The notes below the pieces were generated by a model. That model was not told where the DNA came from. It searched no databases and saw only the letters and a list, made by a program, of their open reading frames with translations. Positions 1 to 6,681 of a stretch of 25,178 nucleotides of DNA are shown piece by piece. The DNA comes from Chloroflexota bacterium. Its GTDB lineage: Bacteria; Chloroflexota; Dehalococcoidia; JACQTR01. Where the stretch lies: the NCBI GenBank assembly GCA_016210705.1, contig JACQTR010000081.1:1-25178 (forward strand), in the 5' to 3' direction. The position numbers were made by a program, and so were the translations under genes. Position 1 is the stretch's first letter. The number at the start of each line of letters is the position of its first letter.

Positions 1-2
1 AC

Positions 3-74
3 ACGGTGCGGCCCCATCAAGCCTTGGGCTACCTAACGCCTTTGCAGTTTCTGCAACGGTTCTATCCCACATGA
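3..74 (+). CDS. 3' end of an IS transposase (integrase core), cut by the window edge
   Basis: The reading frame beginning at base 3 is open and ends with TGA at 72-74. Its last residues read RPHQALGYLTPLQFLQRFYP. The 'RPHQALGYLTP' string is the usual C-terminal signature of rve/DDE integrase-core transposases of the IS3 and IS481 families. Only about 23 codons are present, because the rest lies outside the window. Whether the element is intact therefore cannot be judged. It points the same way as the acsV-like gene that follows. The exact IS family is uncertain. Confidence 0.7.
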   Translation, partial: TVRPHQALGYLTPLQFLQRFYPT

Positions 75-84
75 AAGGAGCAAA

Positions 85-116
85 AAGTGTACGGGATCTA
101 CTGGACGAGTACACTT
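85..116. repeat. 8-bp inverted repeat, possible IS terminus
   Basis: AAGTGTAC at 85-92 is the exact reverse complement of GTACACTT at 109-116, with 16 nt between. It lies 10 nt after the transposase stop. It could be part of the right end of the insertion sequence or a hairpin. No target-site duplication can be tested, because the other end of the element is outside the window. Confidence 0.4.
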
Positions 117-138
117 GATGGGAAAACAACCGAGGTTG

Positions 139-147
139 TGATATAAT
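139..147 (+). promoter_or_regulatory. Extended -10 promoter candidate for the acsV-like gene
   Basis: TGATATAAT at 139-147 is a perfect TGn-TATAAT extended -10 element, 56 nt upstream of the TTG start at 204. No good -35 sits at 16-18 nt. TTGATG at 115-120 is 21 nt away, and an extended -10 can work without a -35. A small hairpin, AACTAA (161-166) with TTAGTT (173-178), lies in the predicted leader. Confidence 0.45.
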
Positions 148-203
148 TAAGCCACGCGAAAACTAACCCTTTTTAGTTATTTTTAGGATACCGCAAACGA
201 TAA

Positions 204-2117
204 TTGAGCGCTAACCGCGAAAAGCTAACGGTAACCTTTCAACCAGATCAAATTAGCGTCAAGGTGCCCCCCGGCACCTTGTTGGTGGATGCGGCTGCCG
301 AAGGCGGGGTGTTTATCGATGTCCCCTGTGGTGGACAGGGCCGCTGCGGACGGTGTCTGGTCAAGATAGACCGAGGTGAAGTAAGCCATCGGGAAAGTCC
401 ATATTTAACCCAGCAGCAACAGGCAGAGGGTTGGGCTCTTTCTTGCGTAGCTCGGGTGGCGAGCGATCTGGTGGTTTCGGTTCCACCTAAGCGAGAGAGA
501 CTGGCTGTAGAAACAGCGGCCAGCCGTGGTGCTCTCCGTATTCGATCCGATTGGCCCCGCTATCCCGCGGTACGCCGCCTACATTTGGAGATGTCCCCCC
601 CCTCTCTGGAGGATAACGCCTCTGATATGGAGCGGTTAAGGGCAACTATAAGCCGCGAACTGGGCATTGATGAGTTGACCGTTGATCTCTCTCTCCTCAA
701 AAATTTAGCTTCCATCTTGCGAGAAGGTGATTGGCGGGTTACTGCTACCGTGGATATGGGAGGGCCGGGTTCTGAGGGGCATCTTATTGATTTGCGTTCC
801 GGCCAGATTTCAGGGCCCCTGTTGGCTGTGGCTGTGGATGTCGGTACTACAACGGTGGCGGTGTGTCTGGTGGACTTGAAGTCCGGCCGTCTCATCGATA
901 GGATAACGGCTTTTAATCGCCAGATTTCTTGCGGCGAGGATGTGATCTCCCGAATTATCTACAGCCAGCGAGGGCAGGGCCTGGAACATCTCCAACGGCT
1001 GGTGGTAGAAACCATCAATGAGATCTTGGCGGAGCTGGGTCGAAAACACCATTTTGGCACCGAGGAGATCAGCGAGGTGGTGGCTGCGGGCAATACTACT
1101 ATGACTCACCTCTTTTTGGGTCTGCCTGCACGTCATATTCGAGAGGAGCCCTATGTACCTACCGCCAACCTTTTCCCCCGAGTCACTGCTGGGGAACTAG
1201 GTCTGGCGGCCAACCCTCGAGCCTCTGTTTACTGTGTGCCTGGGGTGGCTGCCTATGTGGGAGGCGATATTACCGCTGGTGTCTTGAGTTCGGGGCTCTA
1301 CAAGACCGATAAGCTCACTCTTTTCCTTGATGTGGGCACTAATGGCGAGATCGTTTTAGGCAATAGAGAGTGGATGACTACTTGCGCCTGCAGTGCTGGG
1401 CCTGCTTTTGAGGGAGCGGGCGTCCGCTGCGGAATGAGGGCGGAAAAAGGGGCTATTGAGGATGTCCGGATCCATTCTCAGACCCTGGAACCTACCGTAC
1501 AAGTCATCGGCGGAGGAAAGCCCCTAGGTATTTGTGGCTCCGGGATGATCTCCGCTCTGGCTGAGATGCTTATAACGGACATCATTGATAAGGGAGGGCG
1601 CTTCAATACGCGTCTTATCGAGGAAGGGGCACGGGTGCGTTTAGGCGATCACGGCCCTGAGTATGTGGTAGCTTGGGCCTCAGAATCGGCAGCGGGAAGG
1701 GATATCGTCCTTACGGAGGTGGATATTAATAACCTTATCCGCACTAAAGGGGCCATCTACGCTGGCATCGCCGTTATGGCTCGCCAGGTGGGGGTGGACC
1801 TTTCTGAAGTGGAGCAGGTGCTTATTGGAGGCGCCTTCGGCCAACATATCAATGTGGAGGAGGCAATTCAGGTCGGGTTGCTCCCCGATCTACCTTGGGA
1901 TCGATTTCAGTTTTTGGGTAACACCTCGGTTTGGGGAGCCTACAACGTCCTTCTTTCCAAGCAAGCTCGGGCTAAGGCCGAAGAGGTGGCTAGAGGCATG
2001 ACCTATTTAGAGCTTATCGCCGATAATACCTTTATGGACGAGTTTACTTCGGCACTTTTTTTGCCCCATACCAATGTTGACCGCTTTCCTTCAGTGAAGG
2101 TTCTATTAGCTAAATGA
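204..2117 (+). CDS. acsV: Corrinoid activation/regeneration protein, AcsV (RACo)-like
   Basis: This is an ATP-dependent reductive activator of a corrinoid protein. It returns inactive Co(II) to Co(I) in the corrinoid iron-sulfur protein of the Wood-Ljungdahl pathway. The N-terminus is a plant-type [2Fe-2S] ferredoxin domain with C42, C48, C51 and C81 (motif CGGQGRCGRC). A linker follows, then an ASKHA-type ATPase domain (DUF4445) with a phosphate loop DVGTTT near 212-217, AAGNTTMTH near 295 and FLDVGTNGE near 375. The length of 637 aa matches RACo proteins (about 630 aa). The start is TTG, with no strong Shine-Dalgarno sequence (AGGAT lies about 14 nt upstream); no ATG competes nearby. acsE follows after 87 nt, which supports the corrinoid protein of the acetyl-CoA pathway as partner rather than a methylamine system. 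A run of eight C (595-602) lies inside the gene. Confidence 0.85.
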   Translation: MSANREKLTVTFQPDQISVKVPPGTLLVDAAAEGGVFIDVPCGGQGRCGRCLVKIDRGEVSHRESPYLTQQQQAEGWALSCVARVASDLVVSVPPKRERLAVETAASRGALRIRSDWPRYPAVRRLHLEMSPPSLEDNASDMERLRATISRELGIDELTVDLSLLKNLASILREGDWRVTATVDMGGPGSEGHLIDLRSGQISGPLLAVAVDVGTTTVAVCLVDLKSGRLIDRITAFNRQISCGEDVISRIIYSQRGQGLEHLQRLVVETINEILAELGRKHHFGTEEISEVVAAGNTTMTHLFLGLPARHIREEPYVPTANLFPRVTAGELGLAANPRASVYCVPGVAAYVGGDITAGVLSSGLYKTDKLTLFLDVGTNGEIVLGNREWMTTCACSAGPAFEGAGVRCGMRAEKGAIEDVRIHSQTLEPTVQVIGGGKPLGICGSGMISALAEMLITDIIDKGGRFNTRLIEEGARVRLGDHGPEYVVAWASESAAGRDIVLTEVDINNLIRTKGAIYAGIAVMARQVGVDLSEVEQVLIGGAFGQHINVEEAIQVGLLPDLPWDRFQFLGNTSVWGAYNVLLSKQARAKAEEVARGMTYLELIADNTFMDEFTSALFLPHTNVDRFPSVKVLLAK

Positions 2118-2204
2118 ATTTTCGCAGTTTAGTAGGCCGGTTGCCCATAAGGAGCAACGAGCTAACCTCGGGATTAAACGAAGTTAAACTGATAGGAGGT
2201 AAGA

Positions 2205-3125
2205 ATGATCGTCATCGGAGAGTGTATCCACGTCATCTCCAGCAAGGTCAAGGATGCAATTGAGCATAGGGATACCAAATTTATTCAAGAACTGGCTCAA
2301 CGCCAGGTTGCGGCGGGAGCCAATGTCCTTGACCTAAACATCGGTCCTCAGAAGCGTAGGGGACCTGAAGTCATGGAGTGGATGGTGGATGCTATCCAAG
2401 ATGTCTGCGATGTCACCCTTTCATTGGATACTACCAATGTGGCCGCTATTGAGGCAGGCTTGGAACGTTGCCGCCAAAAGCCTTTTGTCAATAGCACCGA
2501 TGCCACCCCAGAACGGCTTTCGGCGATGATGCCCTTGGCGGCAAAATACAACGCTAACCTCATTGCGTTAACTTTGGCAGCCCAGGGTTTACCTTCTACT
2601 GCCGATGCCCGTATCGAACTGGCAGTGGAGCACATCTTACCCGCCGCCGCTCAATACGAGATACCTATGGAAAACCTCTACTTTGATCCCCTTGTGATGA
2701 CCGTTAACGGTATGCAAGACCAAGCTCTTCAGACCATCAACGCTATGCGTTTCTTTAAGCAGATGAGCGACCCCCCGCCTATGACTACCTGCGGTCTCTC
2801 CAACATCTCTAATGGTGCTCCGCCCGAGGTGAGACCCCTCATAAACCGCGTGTTTTTGGTTATGATGATGGCCGCTGGAATGGATTCCGCTATCCTCGAC
2901 CCTTTGGACGAGGAGATGATGAACACTATCCGCACCGTTGAGACTCGTCAATGCCCCGATGCCAAGGCTAAACTCTATCTGGCTCTTTATGATGCTTATG
3001 CCGCAAGCGAGGAGTTGGATACCAGTTGGGTGGACATAGCCGATCCCCAGCTGCGAGACATCATCAAAACCATAGCCATTTTAGAGAACAAAACTATTTA
3101 CGCCCATTCTTATCTGAGGGTGTAG
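2205..3125 (+). CDS. acsE: Methyltetrahydrofolate:corrinoid iron-sulfur protein methyltransferase
   Basis: A soluble pterin-binding TIM-barrel enzyme that moves the methyl group of 5-methyl-H4folate to Co(I) of the corrinoid iron-sulfur protein. The N-terminus opens on strand 1 (MIVIGECIHV) and carries the pterin-binding loop NVLDLNIGP near 40-48. D75 (SLDTTN), N96 (VNST), D161 (FDPLV) and N200 (GLSNIS) line up with the D75/N96/D160/N199 folate-site residues known for the Moorella enzyme. At 306 aa it is some 40 residues longer than the Moorella enzyme; the extra length is C-terminal. A strong AGGAGGT at 2194-2200 sits 4 nt from the ATG. It follows the acsV-like gene by 87 nt and probably shares its transcript. 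Its stop lies only 4 nt from the end of convergent mutL. Confidence 0.93.
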   Translation: MIVIGECIHVISSKVKDAIEHRDTKFIQELAQRQVAAGANVLDLNIGPQKRRGPEVMEWMVDAIQDVCDVTLSLDTTNVAAIEAGLERCRQKPFVNSTDATPERLSAMMPLAAKYNANLIALTLAAQGLPSTADARIELAVEHILPAAAQYEIPMENLYFDPLVMTVNGMQDQALQTINAMRFFKQMSDPPPMTTCGLSNISNGAPPEVRPLINRVFLVMMMAAGMDSAILDPLDEEMMNTIRTVETRQCPDAKAKLYLALYDAYAASEELDTSWVDIADPQLRDIIKTIAILENKTIYAHSYLRV

Positions 3126-3129
3126 GGAA

Positions 3130-4827
3130 CTAACGGCGACCGAACTCTCTCTCCAGTTGAGCCGAGCTGAGATGGATCATGGTGGGTCGGCCGTGGGGGC
3201 AGGTATTGGGGGCGGCAGTGGCCTCCAATTGGCGAATCAGCTCTCTCATCTCATCTAGGCTGAGGACTTGGCCGGCCTTTACAGCACCTTGGCAGGCTAG
3301 GGAGATGGCTAGCTTTTTCTCGCCAGCGGGGTCTATCTCTTCAGCTAGGGAATCCAAGAGGGTTAGGAATTCCTCTTTGGGGTTTTTCTTTGACATCAAT
3401 GCCGGCAAGGCGCGCATCAAATAGGTGCTCTGGCCGAAGGGCTCTAGGTCGAACCCATAACCAGCCAGAACCTGTCCCTTTGCCTTAATGACCTCGGCTT
3501 GGCTGGGAGTAACCTCCACCACTAGGGGCTCCAGGAGTCCCTGAACTTCCACGCTGTGTCCTGCTTTTTGGGCTTGTAGCTTGTCAAAGAGGACCCGTTC
3601 GTGAGCGGTGTGTTGATCGATGAGGTACATGCCATCTGGCCCCTCGGCGATGATGAAGGTGTTGCTCAATTGGCCCAATACCCTTAATAGAGGCAGCGAG
3701 GGAGCAACTAAAGGAGCAGCAACGGACGGGGCTGTCCCTTTGCTATCCTCTCTAGTTATTACTGCGGACGGCGTTGGGGAGGGGCTCAAACCTAGCGCCG
3801 TAGTAAATGATGCCCTAAGGGTAGGCATGGGCGCTAACTCTATCAAGTTGGCTCGCACTGCCCTTTGTACCGCCTCAAAAACGCCTCTCTCCTGGCGGAA
3901 GCGCACCTCGCGCTTGGCAGGATGAACATTGACGTCCACCTCTCGAGGGGGAAGAAGAATGCGGAGGATGGCCATGGGGTGCCTGCCTGTCATAAGCAGA
4001 CCTTGATAGGCCTCCTCCACGGCGTAGGTAAGTAGGGGGCTCTGTACCCAGCGCTGATTGACAAAGAAACTAAGGTGGCGGCGGTGGGCACGGCTGATCG
4101 ACGGGGGACTAATGAAACCCTCCACCTGGGCTATTCCCCCTTCAGACCCGCTGCCTTTAACCTCCAACATGACCTGTCCCGTCTCTACTCCATAAACGGC
4201 TATGAGGGCGTCTCGCCAGGAGCCGCTGCCAGGAGTGCGAAGAAGGGTGCGTCCGTCCATGGTTAGAGTGAACCTCACCCTAGGAAAGGCCAAAGCGTAC
4301 TGGCTGACTAGGTGGCCGAGGTGCCCGTTTTCGGTGGCGGGCGCCTTGAGAAACTTGAGGCGAGCGGGAAGGTTGCGGAAGAGGTGGCGCACGGTGACGG
4401 TGGTCCCTTGAGGGCAGCCGTGCTGGCCTTTGGCCGCTATTCGGCCTTCCTTTAGGTGGAGATGGGTACCTACTGTCTCCCCTGGAGCGCGAGTAAGGAG
4501 GTTGACCTCGGCTACGGCGGCGATACTAGGCAGGGCTTCGCCGCGAAAGCCCAGAGTAGCGATAGTATCTAAATCGGCCAGGGCGTTTATCTTACTGGTA
4601 GCATGGTGGGCAAAGGCCAACTCCACCTCGGCGGCGGGTATACCCATGCCGTCGTCGCTGACCCTTAAGAGGCTGGTTCCGCCGCCCTCATTCTCGATGG
4701 TGATGTGTCGAGCCCCGGCGTCCAGGGAGTTTTCTATCAGCTCCTTGACCACCGAGGCTGGGCGCTCCACTACCTCGCCGGCGGCAATCTTAGCCGCCAC
4801 CTCCGAGGATAAGATACGGATGGTCAT
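3130..4827 (-). CDS. mutL: DNA mismatch repair endonuclease MutL
   Basis: A GHKL ATPase that couples MutS mismatch recognition to strand nicking. From the ATG at 4827 the protein has 565 aa. ATP-site motifs are E29/N33 in VVKELIENSLDAGA, DDGMGIP at 58-64 and GFRGEALPS from about 93. The C-terminal domain has the metal-site motif DQHTAHERVLFD near 405 and CPHGRP near 545, as in nicking MutL proteins of bacteria without MutH. The last acidic position of DQHAx2Ex4E is D, not E. The frame extends to a GTG at 4851, but that start lies upstream of the candidate -10 box and adds residues (LQWAKIT) not expected in the family. MutL normally begins close to the 'I..L....A.KIAAGEVVERP' segment. There is no clear Shine-Dalgarno sequence. 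Confidence 0.93.
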   Translation of the reverse strand: MTIRILSSEVAAKIAAGEVVERPASVVKELIENSLDAGARHITIENEGGGTSLLRVSDDGMGIPAAEVELAFAHHATSKINALADLDTIATLGFRGEALPSIAAVAEVNLLTRAPGETVGTHLHLKEGRIAAKGQHGCPQGTTVTVRHLFRNLPARLKFLKAPATENGHLGHLVSQYALAFPRVRFTLTMDGRTLLRTPGSGSWRDALIAVYGVETGQVMLEVKGSGSEGGIAQVEGFISPPSISRAHRRHLSFFVNQRWVQSPLLTYAVEEAYQGLLMTGRHPMAILRILLPPREVDVNVHPAKREVRFRQERGVFEAVQRAVRANLIELAPMPTLRASFTTALGLSPSPTPSAVITREDSKGTAPSVAAPLVAPSLPLLRVLGQLSNTFIIAEGPDGMYLIDQHTAHERVLFDKLQAQKAGHSVEVQGLLEPLVVEVTPSQAEVIKAKGQVLAGYGFDLEPFGQSTYLMRALPALMSKKNPKEEFLTLLDSLAEEIDPAGEKKLAISLACQGAVKAGQVLSLDEMRELIRQLEATAAPNTCPHGRPTMIHLSSAQLEREFGRR

Positions 4828-4841
4828 GGTTATTTTGGCCC

Positions 4842-4847
4842 ATTGTA
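4842..4847 (-). promoter_or_regulatory. Candidate extended -10 of the mutL promoter
   Basis: On the minus strand TGCTACAAT (hexamer at 4847-4842) forms a TGn extended -10. The -35 position 17 nt upstream (4865-4870) reads TTTTCT, which is poor. The expected transcript start is near 4835, giving a leader of about 8 nt before the mutL ATG. Confidence 0.35.
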
Positions 4848-4875
4848 GCACACCCCTGCTAAGGAGAAAACGACC

Positions 4876-4904
4876 TTGTCCGGTAGTGGTGGCTCTTGTA
4901 TAAT
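4876..4904 (+). promoter_or_regulatory. Candidate sigma70-like promoter for the S8 protease gene
   Basis: TTGTCC (4876-4881), a 17-nt spacer and TATAAT (4899-4904). It overlaps both the TTG at 4876 and the ATG at 4903. If real, translation must begin downstream, for example at the in-frame TTG at 4915, about 4 nt after the predicted transcript start. It is divergent from the mutL -10, with the two hexamers about 50 nt apart. Confidence 0.4.
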
Positions 4905-6678
4905 GGAGACCGCATTGATTAAGCGGGTTCGTTTACTAATCCCTTTGGTTCTAGTTTTCATCCTTATGGTTACCGCCGGGTCGGCGGTCACGTCTGAGCC
5001 CGATAATACTCTGTCATCTATCTCACCTACCCCCACTCCCACATCTACCAGTGTTCCTCTCAGTCCATCTCTGCGGGTCGGAGAACTTCCTTCAGCTCAG
5101 GGCGATAGAGAGATATATGTTCCTGGGGAGTTGATCGTCAAATTTAAGGCGGGCATTCCCATTATTAAACGTGCCGAAGTAGCCGCTGAACATGGTGCTA
5201 AGGTGAAAAGGGATCTTTTGCTTCCTGATTTCGCTGTGGTGAGCTTTCCACTGGAGAGAGACGTAGGCCAAATGGCGACGGCGCTCCTTAGCAATCCCAA
5301 TATCGAACTGGCGGAGCCCAATTTCTATGCTTACGCTGATTTTACTCCCAACGATCCTCTTTATTCCTATCAATGGCACTTCCCTATGATTCAAATGCCC
5401 TCAGCCTGGGATGTGTCCACGGGAGCTGGGGTAACGGTGGCGGTGATTGATACCGGGGTGGCTTACGAGACTTTTGGTGGATTCGTACAGGCACCGGACC
5501 TAGCAGGTACAACTTTTGTCCCCGGGTGGGACTTCGTCGATAATGATTCCCATCCCAACGACGACAACATGCATGGCACTCACGTGACGGGCACTATCGC
5601 TCAAAGTACAAATAATGGCATTAGCGTGGCTGGGGTAGCCTATAACGCGAAGATAATGCCTGTTAAAGTATTGGATGCCAGTGGGTATGGGACTTACGCT
5701 GGGATTATAGACGGGATCTATTGGTCCACCAACAATGGAGCCCGGGTGATAAATATGAGTTTAGCGGGCAGCGCACCTAGTTCCGCCCTCGAGACAGCCG
5801 TGAACTACGCTTATGGCAATGGAGTAGTGGTGGTGGCCGCCGCTGGCAACTCAGGTTCGTCTCCCACGCAATATCAGGTGCAGTATCCAGCAGCCTACCC
5901 CAACGTCATCGCGGTGGGGGCGGTACGCTATGACGAAACCCGCAGCTACTACTCCAGCTACGGCTCGGCCTTGGATATTATGGCCCCCGGCGGTGATGTT
6001 ACGGTTGACCAGAACGGGGATGGTTACCCTGACGGCGTATTGCAACAGACCTTCTGCGGTGTGCCAACCTGCAACCCTCCTGAATACGGCAACTTCGACT
6101 ACTACTACTACTACTACTACTTTTTACAGGGCACCTCTATGGCGACACCTCATGTCTCGGGAGTGGCGGCACTACTGTTGGCTGTCGACCCTACTTTGAC
6201 GCCAGCCCAGGTTCGGCAGGCGATCCAGTCCACGGCCAAGGACAAGGGAGCCCCTGGGTGGGACCAATATTATGGCTGGGGACTGGTTCAGGCCTATAAT
6301 GCGTTGGCCTATGGGTCGGTGCTTCAGGTGAGCCCCACCAGCCTTGGCTTCATGGCTGACTCCACTACCGTCCCACCCCCACAAACCATCTCCATCAGCA
6401 ACGCCGGAGACGGAGTTATACAGTGGACTGCCTCGGAGGGTGCCAATTGGCTCTCTATCAACGGTTCCAACTCAGCTTCGGGCACGGCACCATCCACTTT
6501 AGTGGTATCTGTAGATAAAAATCAGGTTGCACCAGGCAGTACCTACACAGCGACCATCACAATTGCCGGCACATCACCCTTCACCCAGAATTCGCCCCAG
6601 TTGATTCAAGTGACCTTGGTATACGCCAGCGGCCAGCTACAAAAGATATTTATACCGAGTTTGGATAGGGTTCCCTAG
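4903..6678 (+). CDS. Secreted subtilisin-like serine protease (peptidase S8)
   Basis: An exported endopeptidase. From ATG 4903 (591 aa) it shows a signal peptide (KRVR, then a hydrophobic stretch to about residue 28) and a Pro/Thr/Ser linker. An I9-like propeptide follows (PGELIVKFKAG to AEPNFYAYAD, about 74-145). The S8 domain has D183 (VIDTGV), H224 (HGTHVTG), oxyanion N316 (AAGNSG) and S412 (GTSMATPHVSG). An unusual run of seven Tyr (400-406) lies just before the Ser loop. The C-terminal segment (about 470-570, VSPTSLGF...NAGDG..WTAS...WLS) resembles a BACON-type beta domain. The protein ends KIFIPSLDRVP, like hydrophobic tails on Chloroflexota exported proteins. The start is uncertain: the frame runs up to TTG 4876, but a promoter overlaps both 4876 and 4903, so TTG 4915 is an alternative that keeps the signal peptide. 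It sits between mutS and mutL on the opposite strand. The substrate is unknown. Confidence 0.9.
   Translation: METALIKRVRLLIPLVLVFILMVTAGSAVTSEPDNTLSSISPTPTPTSTSVPLSPSLRVGELPSAQGDREIYVPGELIVKFKAGIPIIKRAEVAAEHGAKVKRDLLLPDFAVVSFPLERDVGQMATALLSNPNIELAEPNFYAYADFTPNDPLYSYQWHFPMIQMPSAWDVSTGAGVTVAVIDTGVAYETFGGFVQAPDLAGTTFVPGWDFVDNDSHPNDDNMHGTHVTGTIAQSTNNGISVAGVAYNAKIMPVKVLDASGYGTYAGIIDGIYWSTNNGARVINMSLAGSAPSSALETAVNYAYGNGVVVVAAAGNSGSSPTQYQVQYPAAYPNVIAVGAVRYDETRSYYSSYGSALDIMAPGGDVTVDQNGDGYPDGVLQQTFCGVPTCNPPEYGNFDYYYYYYYFLQGTSMATPHVSGVAALLLAVDPTLTPAQVRQAIQSTAKDKGAPGWDQYYGWGLVQAYNALAYGSVLQVSPTSLGFMADSTTVPPPQTISISNAGDGVIQWTASEGANWLSINGSNSASGTAPSTLVVSVDKNQVAPGSTYTATITIAGTSPFTQNSPQLIQVTLVYASGQLQKIFIPSLDRVP
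6100..6120 (+). repeat. (TAC)7 microsatellite coding for seven tyrosines
   Basis: Seven perfect TAC codons in a row inside the S8 protease gene, preceded by GAC and followed by TTT. Perfect codon identity, rather than a TAC/TAT mix, suggests recent slippage expansion. Copy-number change keeps the frame and alters only loop length. Confidence 0.95.
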
Positions 6679-6681
6679 GTT

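Noticed and set aside
2118..2204. Hairpin or riboswitch between acsV and acsE (GTTGC/GCAAC, AGTTTA/TAAACT)
   Set aside because: Stems of 5-6 bp only, with no known riboswitch core; an ordinary intergenic gap with a strong ribosome site.
4876..4878. TTG start for the S8 protease
   Set aside because: The TTG forms part of a candidate -35 box (TTGTCC), and the added residues before the Lys/Arg region do not improve the signal peptide.
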